Position numbers and translations under genes: made by a program. From contig SECN01000036.1 in NCBI GenBank assembly GCA_004173515.1, positions 1 to 38,112 on the forward strand: 38,112 nt of DNA, in the 5' to 3' direction. The first letter of the stretch is position 1. Each line of letters begins with the position of its first letter. The notes below the pieces were generated by a model that was not told the origin of the DNA, ran no database searches, and saw only the letters and a list, made by a program, of their open reading frames with translations. Shown here one piece after another: positions 8,001 to 17,400 of this stretch. This DNA comes from Myxococcaceae bacterium. Its GTDB lineage: Bacteria > Myxococcota > Myxococcia > Myxococcales > Myxococcaceae.

Positions 8001-8961
8001 ATGAAAAAGACACTCTCCCTCGTGGCGATGCTGGCGGCCGGTACGAGCCAGGCCGCGGGATTCCAGATCGACACCCACAGCGCGCGTGCCACCGGTATGG
8101 GCGGCACCGCCACGGCGGCGTTGGATGACTCCAGCGCCATCTATTACAACGCGGCCAACATCATCGGCGTGAAGAAGCTGGACATCACCCTCGGTGATAC
8201 CGGCATCCTCCCGGCCATCACGTTCCAGCGGGTGGGCGGCGAGCAGGAAGGGCAGAAGACGACCCTGTCGCCTCCGCCGCACTTCTTCGTCGCGTACAAG
8301 CCCTTCGAGAAGCTGGCGGTCGGCGTGGGCGTGTACACGCCCTTCGGCGCCCGCAGCCGCTGGGAAGACGGCTTCAGCGGCCGCTTCCGCGGCAACGAGT
8401 CGTCGCTGGCCACGTACTACATCAACCCCACCATCGCGTATGAGCTCCACGAGCGCTTCCGCTTCGGCGTGGGTCTGGACATCGCCCGGGCCACCATCGA
8501 GCTGACGCGCGGCCACGGTGACCGCGGGTCTGTCGTACTCGCCCATCGACCGGCTGAACCTGGCCTTCGACGCGAGCTGGGTGGACTGGTCCAGCTTCGC
8601 GGAGCTGGCCATCCGCTTCGAGGACTCGTCCATCGACAACCCGCTGCCCAAGCGCTGGCACGCCAAGTGGAAGTACGCCCTGGGCGCGGAGTACGGCGTC
8701 ACGCCGGCGCTCCAGGTGCGCGCGGGCTTCGTGTACGACCCGTCGCCGAGCCCCAACTCCACGCTGACGCCGGACCTGCCGGACGCCAACCGCATCAAGG
8801 CCACGCTGGGCGTGGGCTATGCGTTCAATCCCTTCCGCGCGGACCTGGGCTACCAGTTCGTCGCGTTGGCGGACAAGGAGAGCAGCGCTCCGGGCATCCC
8901 CGGGACGTACTCCGGTTCGGCGCACGTGTTCGGCCTGACGCTGGGCTTCTCGCCCCAGTAG
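8001..8961 (+). pseudogene. FadL-family fatty-acid outer-membrane porin, internal deletion and frame change
   Basis: ATG 8001 (GAGAGGA upstream) starts a signal peptide and the FadL hallmark: after cleavage at QAA-GF, the ARATGMGG and AIYYNAANI motifs of the N-terminal hatch. Strands continue normally to RATIELTRG (about 8510). The frame then turns to nonsense, while a second frame from about 8512 resumes the family sequence (TAGLSYSPIDRLNLAFD, WVDWSSF, LTPDLPDANR) and ends in LTLGFSPQ. Together the two parts are ~317 residues, against ~420 usual, so roughly 100 residues of mid-barrel are missing and the frame is shifted. Either the gene is dead or the assembly lost ~300 bases. It would import long-chain fatty acids released by the upstream lipase. 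Reading on in the first frame gives a stop at 8981 with a non-FadL tail. Confidence 0.85.
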
Positions 8962-8990
8962 TCGGCAGCCGCTCATCCTGAAGCACCGGA

Positions 8991-9028
8991 CGCCCGGACC
9001 CTTCCCTCGTGGAAGGGCCCGGGCGTTT
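8991..9028 (+). terminator. Rho-independent terminator after fadL
   Basis: Fifteen-base arms at 8991-9005 and 9011-9025 pair at 14 positions around the loop CTCGT and are followed by TTT. It closes the lipase-fadL unit. Confidence 0.85.
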
Positions 9029-9036
9029 CGCTTACG

Positions 9037-10338
9037 GTGCCGGCCGTGAGCCCTTCCAAGCCCGGCCGCAACGACCCGTGCCCCTGTGGCAGCGGGAAGA
9101 AGTACAAGGCCTGTCATGCCGCCGAGGACCGCGCGAAAGCCGCGCCGCCTCCTTCCGCCGCCCCCGCCCATCCGCTGAAGCAGGACCTGGAGGGCGCCAT
9201 GGCCCTCTTGGGCGACGCGGACGTGTCCCGCCTGTCCGGCGCCCTGGAGCACCTGGGCGTGCTGCTCGCCGCGGCGGGCGCCCAGCCGGGGCTGCGCTAC
9301 GACGAGAAGGCCTTCAGCGAGCACGTGGGCCAGGCGCTGGCGAAGCTCGCGGCGGAGGAGGGCCTGGACGCGATGGAGGCCCGCGACCGGCTGCGCTTGG
9401 GCGTGGTGCGGGAGCTGGGCACGCGCGGGTTCCAGGAGAAGCTGGGCGCGGGGCTGCTCGCGCAGGCAGCCCGGAGCGGGCGCACGTCGGAGGAGCGGCG
9501 GGCGCTGTGCGTGGGCGCGCTGCTGGCCACGGCGGCGAAGAAGACGGGCCGGGTACGCCCGGAGGACAACCCGGTGCTGGACGTGGTGTTCGACGTGCAG
9601 TTCCGCGAGTGGAGCCAGAAGCACGCGGAGGTGGTGCGCAAGTACGAGGCGCTCATCGCGGGCATGGAGCCGGAGGCCCTCACGCCCGAGGCCGCGGAGG
9701 CCCTGCGCAAGGCAGAGGCCGGTGAGCTGGACGCGCTGGTGAAGCACGTGCAGGCGGACCCCGCGCTGGTGGAGCGCATCTCGCGCGAGGCGAAGGAGCG
9801 CGCGCAGCGGGTGGAGGCGAAGCTGCGCGACCCCGCCACGCCGTCCGTCTTCTCCCCCGAAGAAGAGCTGTGGCTCACCTGTTCGCTCTGGGAGCCCCTG
9901 CGCGCGATGAAGTCCCCGCCCGGGGACGCGCAGGGACGGCGCGAGGTCATCGCGGGGCTGCTGCGCGCGGTGAAGGTCGCGGTGGATCCGGACTTCCTCG
10001 AAGGGATGCTGGAGCGGCTGCGCGCGGGCGCGAAGGATGCGGCCACGGACGAGCCCACGCGGGAGTGGCTCACCGACGCGGCCATCGCCTTCGAGGCGGA
10101 GCCGGCGCGGCTGGTGCTGGCGGCGCTGCTCACGGCGCGGCAGGAGGCGCGGGGCCGGAGCGCGGAGGAGATGGTGGCGCTCGCAGACCTGAAGGCCCTG
10201 CCCGCGTGGACGCCGGAGCAGTTGGAGCCCTACCGTCAGTTGCTGGAGAAGGAAGGCCGCGCGGGCGGCGCGGACCGCATGCGCCGGGCCCAGGACTGGC
10301 TGCGCGAGCACCCGGTGAAGCTGGACGCAGAAGGCTAG
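9037..10338 (+). CDS. SEC-C motif protein, otherwise unknown helical protein
   Basis: The N-terminus carries the SEC-C zinc motif seen at the SecA C-terminus (GRNDPCPCGSGKKYKACH; three Cys and a His). The remaining ~400 residues are Ala/Glu/Arg/Leu-rich and nearly all helical, without a domain I recognise. GTG 9037 and GTG 9046 are both possible starts and neither has a clear ribosome-binding site; 9046 gives the common short MSPSKPGRNDPC form. The fadL terminator ends only about ten bases upstream, so the message must start within or after it and may be almost leaderless. SEC-C motifs bind zinc and often dock on ribosomes or SecB; a role in translation or protein quality control is possible but unproven. 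The stop overlaps that of the converging cNMP gene by four bases (CTAG). Confidence 0.85.
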   Translation: MPAVSPSKPGRNDPCPCGSGKKYKACHAAEDRAKAAPPPSAAPAHPLKQDLEGAMALLGDADVSRLSGALEHLGVLLAAAGAQPGLRYDEKAFSEHVGQALAKLAAEEGLDAMEARDRLRLGVVRELGTRGFQEKLGAGLLAQAARSGRTSEERRALCVGALLATAAKKTGRVRPEDNPVLDVVFDVQFREWSQKHAEVVRKYEALIAGMEPEALTPEAAEALRKAEAGELDALVKHVQADPALVERISREAKERAQRVEAKLRDPATPSVFSPEEELWLTCSLWEPLRAMKSPPGDAQGRREVIAGLLRAVKVAVDPDFLEGMLERLRAGAKDAATDEPTREWLTDAAIAFEAEPARLVLAALLTARQEARGRSAEEMVALADLKALPAWTPEQLEPYRQLLEKEGRAGGADRMRRAQDWLREHPVKLDAEG

Positions 10339-11507
10339 ATGAAGAGCGCCTTCGCTGTCTGCTGAAGGCGCTCCGTGCCCATGCGCATCAGCAGGCCCTT
10401 GAGGCCGGGCTGGCTGAGCAGGTGCCGCTCGAAGGCGGCGCGCTCCAGGCGCAGCACCACGCAGTCCGTCCGCGTGCGCACCGTCGCGGACACGGGCTTG
10501 TCCAGCAGCAGGGAGATTTCACCGAACACGTCTCCCTCGCGCAGCTCCGGCAGCGCCACGGTGCGGCCCGAGGGCTGCTCCAGCGACGGCAGGCACTGGC
10601 CGCGCAGCAGCAGGTAGAAGGCGTCACCCGGCTGGCCCTGCGTGAGCAGCACCTGGTCCGCGGGGATGGCGCGCAGGTCGAACTCGCGCGACATGGTGAG
10701 CTTGAGTTCGGGGGACAGCTTGCTGAACAGCGGGCTGGTGCGCAGCAGGTTCTCCACCAGCCGGCGCCGGTAGAACGCCTGCACCGCGACGTCCACCTCC
10801 GGGTGCGCGGTGATGACGCGGGCCAGGTGCACGCGCTTGAACTCCAGCAGCACGGAGCGCGCCATCACCTCCACGCTGGCGAGCCTGGGCCCTTCGGACA
10901 CCAGCGCCACCTCACCGAAGAACTGTCCCGGCCCCAGCGTGGCCACGACCTGGCGAGCGTTGCCTTCCACGCGCCGCGCGACCTCCGCGCGGCCCTCCAC
11001 CAGCGCGAACATCGAGTCGCCCGCCGCGCCCTCCTCCACCACCTTCTGGCCCGGCCAGAAGGCGCGCACCTCCAGCGCCTCCACGAGCGCCACGAAGGAC
11101 TCGCGTCCTACCCAGGACAGGATGGGCACGCCCGGGTCCGTGCCTTCCGGAACCAGGGCGAGCGACGGGGCCGGAGCGCCGGGAGCCAGGGCGAAGCGCT
11201 CCGCCAGGGTCTTCACCGTCTGGGGCCGGGCGCCGCGCAGTCCGCGCGAAAGCACGGTGCAGGCCACCGCGCGAAGCAGGTCCCCCGCCTGGGTCCAGGC
11301 GAGCGCCGCGTCGTCGTACGCGCGCGCGGCCTCGGGGGTGCGCTCCAGCCACTCCAGCAGCTCGGCGACGCGCTGGTGACCTTCCGGGTCACCGGGGGCG
11401 GCGCGCAGGGCCTCCTGGTAGCCGGCCAGTGCCGCGTCCAACTGCCCCTGCGCGGCCAGGGCCGCTGCCTGCGCCTTCAAGGACCGCGCGTGTGGGGTGT
11501 CCACCAT
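10335..11507 (-). CDS. TPR plus two cyclic-nucleotide-binding domains
   Basis: ATG 11507 has GAGGG upstream; the frame runs on to 11648 without a better start. The 390-residue product opens with two or three TPR-like helix pairs (ALAAQGQLDAALAGYQEALRAAPGD is the first, residues ~13-36). Two cNMP-binding folds follow, at ~145-240 and ~270-365. Each has the phosphate-cassette region (GQFFGEVALVSEGPRLASV and GDVFGEISLLLDKPVSATV), but the usual Arg in the RxA part is replaced or shifted, so nucleotide binding is uncertain. There is no DNA-binding helix-turn-helix, so it is not a CRP regulator. Such TPR-cNMP proteins are numerous in myxobacteria and are presumed signalling scaffolds in the cytoplasm. 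A related protein with one cNMP domain is at 26622-27791. Confidence 0.88.
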   Translation of the reverse strand: MVDTPHARSLKAQAAALAAQGQLDAALAGYQEALRAAPGDPEGHQRVAELLEWLERTPEAARAYDDAALAWTQAGDLLRAVACTVLSRGLRGARPQTVKTLAERFALAPGAPAPSLALVPEGTDPGVPILSWVGRESFVALVEALEVRAFWPGQKVVEEGAAGDSMFALVEGRAEVARRVEGNARQVVATLGPGQFFGEVALVSEGPRLASVEVMARSVLLEFKRVHLARVITAHPEVDVAVQAFYRRRLVENLLRTSPLFSKLSPELKLTMSREFDLRAIPADQVLLTQGQPGDAFYLLLRGQCLPSLEQPSGRTVALPELREGDVFGEISLLLDKPVSATVRTRTDCVVLRLERAAFERHLLSQPGLKGLLMRMGTERLQQTAKALFI

Positions 11508-11887
11508 GAGGGCCCTCTGTATCCCAGGAGCCCGGCGCACGCATCCGTCCGGAGGGACCGAGAGTGAAGTACTGGTGACCCAGAGGGGGTGGGAGCACTC
11601 AAGCCTGCCTGCGCAGCCTCCAGGCAGTGCAGGACGTCTGCCAAGCAATCCCTTCCAGGGCCCTCAGCAATCAGTCCGCGCGAGTGGATGCACCATCTCT
11701 GTCTTCGGATGAATGACCGGTCAGGAAGAGCACGAAGCACCGTCGCTGCCCGCAGCCTGCGACGCACTGGAAAGCACTGGCGTCGCCGGAAGCCCTGCAC
11801 ATCGGACGAAATGCTGGCAACCCCCTTGCACTCCTTTGGCTTGAGGGCTCGCCGTCCCTACGTCATTCGAATCTTGCCGGAGAACCC
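11508..11887 (+). other. 380-base divergent intergenic region
   Basis: It lies between the cNMP gene (minus) and the kelch lipoprotein gene (plus) and must carry both promoters. I see a short hairpin (11606-11611 with 11621-11626) and, near the kelch start, the ribosome-binding site GGAG at 11879-11882. No convincing promoter boxes, RNA gene or small coding frame stand out; base composition is a little lower in GC (about 60%) near 11700-11880, matching the first half of the kelch gene. Confidence 0.4.
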
Positions 11888-14140
11888 ATGACCTCACTGA
11901 AGCCTTCCCTGCCGTGGCTGCTCACAGGCCTGCTACTTCTTTCCACTGGATGCGACTCCCTCGGAGCAAGACGTGAGCTTCCGACCCTGAACGCCCAAAC
12001 GACTGGAATTGTCTCGGGTGTGGAACTCACGGGGACCATGATCACGGGTCGCCGACTGCACACCGCAACCCTGCTGCACAATGGCAAGGTCCTCGTCGCC
12101 GGGGGTAACCAAGCCGTAAATATCCCAAGCATCCCCGCGCAAGTGTCGGAGCTGTATGATCCCTCGACAGGAGGATGGACTGCTTCAGGAACGATGGTAG
12201 AGGCTCGCAGTTACCACACGGCCACCCGACTGAATGACGGAAGAGTATTGGTTGTCGGTGGCAACAGTGGAGCGACCAGCACCGCAGAACTGTACAGTCC
12301 TGCCACGGGTGTCTGGTCAACCGCTGGCAGCCTCCCGGGTGCCCGCCGCAGCTCTCATCAAGCGGTGCTGTTGAACAATGGCAAGGTCCTCGTCTCAGGC
12401 GGAAGCACCGAGAGCGAGCTTTACACGTCATTCGCGGCGCTCTTCGACCCGACAACAGGCGTGTGGTCCACCACGGGAAGTATGCAGAACCGCCGCGACA
12501 AGCACTCGCTGACCCTTTTGAAGGACAGCCGTGTCCTCGCCGTAGGGGGCGTAGGCCAAGTCGCTTTCTATCCCTACTTTCACTCACTTCCAACTGCGGA
12601 AATCTACAATCCCGTCACTGGAACATGGTCACTGACGGGAAGCATGGACCAGGGTGAGTTCTACTTGATGCAGGGACGGGAGTCGCATCAAGCAGCCCTT
12701 CTCCCCTCGGGGAAAGTGCTCATCACTGGAGGCTACACAAGTGATGGGCCATGGGGAAACGTCAGCAATGCCTTCACCACAGCCCAGGTCTATGAGCCGG
12801 AAACGGGTACTTGGTCATCAACTGGAAGCATGTCGGTAGGGCATTTCGCTCACGACATGGCCATCCTACCGTCGGGCAAGATCGTGGTCGCGGGCGGCAG
12901 ACGGTCCCATTACGACACGGTCGTCCTGACACCTGAAACAGTCGAGATGTACGATCCGGCGACCGGGCTCTGGAGCACAGTGGGAACCCTGACGAACGCT
13001 CGCTTCAATTCCACTGCGACCGTTCTACCATCCGGCCGCGTTCTCATCGCGGGGGGATATCAATACAACGATGCCACCTCAAGAAATGTATACATTCAAC
13101 AAGCCGAGCGTGTCGTTCTTCCGTTCTGGAAGCCGGCGGGCAGCATGGCCGCTGCGCGGTTCGGCCTCGCCGTGGCCCTACTGCCCAGCGGCAAGGTGCT
13201 CACCATGGGCGGCTTCGATGGGAGCGCCCCTGTCGCGTCCGCCGACCTGCGCGACGCCACCACGGGTGCATGGACCCCCACCGGAAGCATGACGGAGCCC
13301 CGCCAGTTCCACGCAGCCACTTCGCTCCAGGACGGCAAGGTGCTCGTAACAGGGGGATATGGGGATGAGACCTATCGCTCCTCCACGGAGGTGTTCAACC
13401 CCAGGACCTCGACCTGGACAGCCTCCGGTTCGCTCGTCCAGCCCCGCCTGCAACACATCGCGGTGAAGCTCTCCAACGGCAGGGTGCTCGTCGCGGGCGG
13501 CGACACCGGGTTGGGCTACACCGCTTCCGCTGAACTCTACAACCCCACCACGGGAGTCTGGACGACGACGGGCAGCATGTCCTCCGCACGTACGCATACC
13601 ACCGCGGCGCTCCTGCCCAACGGCAAGGTGCTGGTCGTGGGCGGCTACGACGGTAACGTGACCCTCGGCACCGCGGAGCTCTTCGACCCCGCGACAGGAA
13701 CCTGGTCCTCCGCGGGAACACCCGGACAGGCCCGCGAGGGCGCAAGCGCCACCGTGCTGGCCAACGGCAAGGTGCTCGTCGCGGGTGGCACCTCCGAGAA
13801 CCCGCTCAATACCGCGGAGTTCTATGACCCGACCACCAACACGTGGACCCCTGCGCCCACCATGAACTCGTGGAGGGCGGACCATGCAGCCATTCCACTG
13901 GAGAATGGCGACGTGATGGTCGCGGGCGGATTCGGCGTCAACACCGGCTACGGACTGGATGCCTTCCTGGACTCAGTGGAGGTCTACGAGACGGCCCTGA
14001 ACCGCTGGACGCGCACCACCCCTCTGGGCACCCTGCGCTACGCGGCAGCGGGCATGCGCCTGCCGGATGGACAGGTGCTCGTCATGGGCGGCTCGGACTT
14101 CGACGGCCCGGTCGCTACCACGGAACTTTACGTTCCCTGA
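11888..14140 (+). CDS. Kelch-repeat surface lipoprotein, 14 repeats
   Basis: ATG 11888 follows GGAG by five bases. The signal peptide ends in lipobox LSTGC (Cys 21-22 region), so the 750-residue product is a lipoprotein. The rest is 14 kelch-type repeats, each about 45-55 residues, with a (N/S/D)GKVLVAGG strand, then AELYDPxTGxW and a GSM(x)xxR turn leading to the next blade. Fourteen would fit two seven-bladed propellers, though this is inference. Kelch propellers bind proteins or glycans. The first half (to ~13100) uses lower-GC codons (roughly 55-62% in lines I counted) than the second half (near 70%), and the repeat at the switch lacks its ELYDPxTGxW part. The gene lies alone, with a terminator 9 bases past its stop. 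Confidence 0.9.
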   Translation: MTSLKPSLPWLLTGLLLLSTGCDSLGARRELPTLNAQTTGIVSGVELTGTMITGRRLHTATLLHNGKVLVAGGNQAVNIPSIPAQVSELYDPSTGGWTASGTMVEARSYHTATRLNDGRVLVVGGNSGATSTAELYSPATGVWSTAGSLPGARRSSHQAVLLNNGKVLVSGGSTESELYTSFAALFDPTTGVWSTTGSMQNRRDKHSLTLLKDSRVLAVGGVGQVAFYPYFHSLPTAEIYNPVTGTWSLTGSMDQGEFYLMQGRESHQAALLPSGKVLITGGYTSDGPWGNVSNAFTTAQVYEPETGTWSSTGSMSVGHFAHDMAILPSGKIVVAGGRRSHYDTVVLTPETVEMYDPATGLWSTVGTLTNARFNSTATVLPSGRVLIAGGYQYNDATSRNVYIQQAERVVLPFWKPAGSMAAARFGLAVALLPSGKVLTMGGFDGSAPVASADLRDATTGAWTPTGSMTEPRQFHAATSLQDGKVLVTGGYGDETYRSSTEVFNPRTSTWTASGSLVQPRLQHIAVKLSNGRVLVAGGDTGLGYTASAELYNPTTGVWTTTGSMSSARTHTTAALLPNGKVLVVGGYDGNVTLGTAELFDPATGTWSSAGTPGQAREGASATVLANGKVLVAGGTSENPLNTAEFYDPTTNTWTPAPTMNSWRADHAAIPLENGDVMVAGGFGVNTGYGLDAFLDSVEVYETALNRWTRTTPLGTLRYAAAGMRLPDGQVLVMGGSDFDGPVATTELYVP

Positions 14141-14148
14141 TTCACCGG

Positions 14149-14178
14149 CTGGCCCGGCTGCCACGGCAGCCGGGCCAG
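14149..14178 (+). terminator. Perfect hairpin after the kelch gene
   Basis: Fourteen-base perfect arms at 14149-14162 and 14165-14178 (in practice a 13-bp stem with a four-base loop) lie 8 bases past the stop. No T run follows, but the stem is very stable. Confidence 0.65.
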
Positions 14179-14419
14179 TCCATCCGCCCCACCCAATCAC
14201 CCTCATCACGGCTCCGCGACCATGGACTCGCGCGAACATCGCAGCAGGTCCGCCTGACATTCCTTGTCGTCTGAACTGACAGGAGAACGGCACTGCCCTT
14301 GCGGTGCCTTGGACTCCGTCGGGGTCAGCAATCCATCTCAAACCACTCAAAGAAAGCCTGCCCTCGTTGCAAGGGGCGCGGCTCTCGTTTCATCACCCTT
14401 CTCATCGGAGCAAGCTGAA

Positions 14420-17400
14420 GTGCGCCCTTCATCAAAACTCTTCGCCGTCGGCTCGCTGGGACTCGCCCTGGCAACGGCCTGCGGTTCTCCAGAAACACCT
14501 CCCCAACCCATCGAGGAATTCGCGTTCATCCAGAAGCAGGCCCTCGATGAGAGCTGCTACGACCGCGACACCTCATTGCTCCAGTCCCTGAAGACTCCCC
14601 TGGGCAGGCGGGACTGCACCTTCGACGAACAGTGCCCCCAGGGGGCCTTCTGCAATGAGAGCACGCACCAATGCGATTGGACGTGCCTGGAAGACGGTCC
14701 CGTGGGAACCGCCTGCGGAAGTGGCAAGGCATGCGACTGCTCGGGGCAATGCGTGACCGAAGGCACCAGCAATCCGCTGGTCCTGTCCGGCACCTTGCCC
14801 CGCGTGGACGTCGCGCCATCCGCAGTGTCCTTCACCACGCCCACCGTGGGTCAGCCCTTCGTCGCTCGGCGACTGGTGGTGGGGCTCGCCGCGCTGAATC
14901 CGACGGAAGCAGCCCGAGTGTCCAGCACGCCGGTGCGCCTGGTGGCGGGGCCGGACATGGAGGTGGCATGCAACGTGGGTGATGCGCCCGCAACCACCTT
15001 CTCCAGCGACTGCCTCGTGAATGCCTGGACCTTCAACGCCTTCGGCACGGGCCAGCGCGCGACGGTCCGCATGGACGTGCGTCCACGGCAGACCAGCACC
15101 GCGCGCAGCTGGTACGTCACCCTGGAAGCGCAGGGCGCCACCCCCCAACGCACGCGCGTGGACATCGAACGCTCGGACGCGGCCCCGGGCGTGGGCGGCG
15201 TGCGCCCCTTCTTCGGAAGCGTGACGCTCACCCTCGACCCGTCCGCCGACGCAGGAACAGAGCCGCTCGTGCTGCCGGTGCGCGCCTACGCCAACGGCAC
15301 CTACCTGATGCTGTTTGACGAGTCGCGCACGCTCTCACCGTCCGGCAAGGTCCGCCTTTCCACCTCCCAGTCGCACCACGGCGAGGAATGGCTTCCCTCC
15401 GCCAACGGCACCAGCACGGCAGACGCCGTGACGGTGGACCTGGAGGGCACCTATGACGGCACCGGCGCCAACAGCAGCACCTTGGTGGGTGCCTTCACGG
15501 TGCGGCTGCCCCGGCCCATCAGCAGCGCCTGGGGCGTCAAGGCCGAGTACCGTCTGTCGCGCCTGCGCGTGGACACCGATGCGGGCGTGGACGACCTCCC
15601 CCTCACCTCGTGCCCTGCGTCGCCCTGTGTCACGGGCTCCGTCTGCGAACCGGACCTCGGCGTGTGCATTCCCGGCGTTCGCACCTGGAGCGGAGCTCCC
15701 GTCGCTGCCGATGGAGGACCACTCAACACCCTCGTCAGCGAGGAGCGCGCGAACTGGGACTCCGAAGCCCAGGCCCGGCTCACCGACTTCATGGCGGTCT
15801 CCGCGGCGAACGGGATCCCCCTGTCCTCGTCCCAGCTCGCCCGCGGAATTCTCTGCAACCAGGCCACCACCAACGCTCCGCTGGAGGTGAACGGATTTCC
15901 AAGCTTCGCCACCACGGACGCGGGCCTGCCCTTCGTGCTCCCGCGCTCGGGTGACCTGCGCTGCCAGAACGGCGGCATGCCGTACGTGTCCGAACTGGCG
16001 AATCCGTGGGACCGCTACCCGGACGCCAACGGCCTGAAGAACCTGGACCGACTCAGCGACCTGGAAATGCTCACCGAGTGCCTGGAGGACCTGAAGCGAC
16101 CGGCGGTGAACGGCCCGGTGCTTGGCACCTCGGACTGGTTCGCCCAGCGTTACGGCGCCCGCTATTCCATCCAGTCGCAGCGGGCCACCGTGTCCACCGC
16201 GAGCCGCACCACGCCCGGACGCTGCTTCAACCTGGCGCGTTTCTATGGCGCTCTGAACCTGAGCGCGCGCGACGGCAACAGCCGTGACCAGCGCCTGGCG
16301 GGACGTCTTTTCCAGCAATGGATCTCCACCCATGGCTACGTGGCCCAGCAGCTCGTGCAGCAGCGAGAGCTGTCGGACTTCCTCAACGAGCCGGCGCCGT
16401 CCGAATGGGACTCCGCTTCCGCCGTGCTCGACCGCTTCGAGAAGGGCTGGGATCTGCTGCTCGACGGCACCTACGCCAACCTGCTGCCCGGCAACGATGC
16501 GGCACGCACATGCAGCCTGCTCAACCCCGACTACCGTCTGCCTCCCGCGCCCCTGGCCTCGTGGACCTACGCCACGAATCAGTCCGTGCAGGACCGGGGC
16601 ACCGGTGCGCGCTGGCAGCGCGCCCGCTCCACCTTCTTCTTCCACAACCCGGACCTCGCGGCGCGCTGCTCCAGCACCACCACACCCGTAAGCCTCGCTT
16701 CCGCCTCGTACCTGATGGACGAGGCGCCCACGGGTCCCCGCTCACTCCAGGTATCGTGCATCCAGAAGACGGGCGCGGTGGAGGTCACCGTGCAGGCAGC
16801 GCGGCGAGCCACTCCCAGCGGCACCCGCTTCTTCACGTGGACCGTCTCCATTCCCAGCGGCACCAACACGGTGGCCTTCGCGGTCCTTGACCATGGCGCC
16901 ACCATGAGCCTGTTTTCTCCGACCAAGGTGTACGTGTCTCCCGCGCTGAGCACGCTCGCCTACGAGCATGCCGTGCTGCGACCTCCCTACACACAGGCCG
17001 TGTCGGGTCCTTCCGGCAGCCGGTTGGCAGTCTGGGACTTCGTTGCAGACACCGGACACCTCTCCGAGGCCGTGGACCGGCGCACGCTCTATGACATTCC
17101 CTCGGCGGACCTCACTCCCATGTCGGGCTCCCAGCCCCACCATGACCAGCCGGTGGGTCTGCCCGCGCTCATCCTGGAGGGTTTGACGGCGCACCTGCGC
17201 CTGCTCAATTCGGAGTTGGAGGAGGTGGAGCGCACGACGCTCGCCACGTGTGGCCCCGTGTCGCCCGGAACGCCGCGCGACCAGGCCCTCACGCGCTTTG
17301 GCCGCACGATGCGCTACGAGGTGCTGATGGAGACGTTGGCCCGCTCCGCTTACTCGCGCGAGAAGTCCACGTGCGCCACCGTGCAGGGACTGGCGGAGTT

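Noticed and set aside
11888..14140. Regularly spaced repeats could suggest a CRISPR or DNA repeat array
   Set aside because: The repeats are protein-level kelch repeats of ~150 bases with varying DNA sequence, within one frame.
14264..14419. Possible longer start for the giant lipoprotein
   Set aside because: A signal peptide with lipobox follows the GTG at 14420; the added 52 residues would bury it and have no matching ribosome-binding site.
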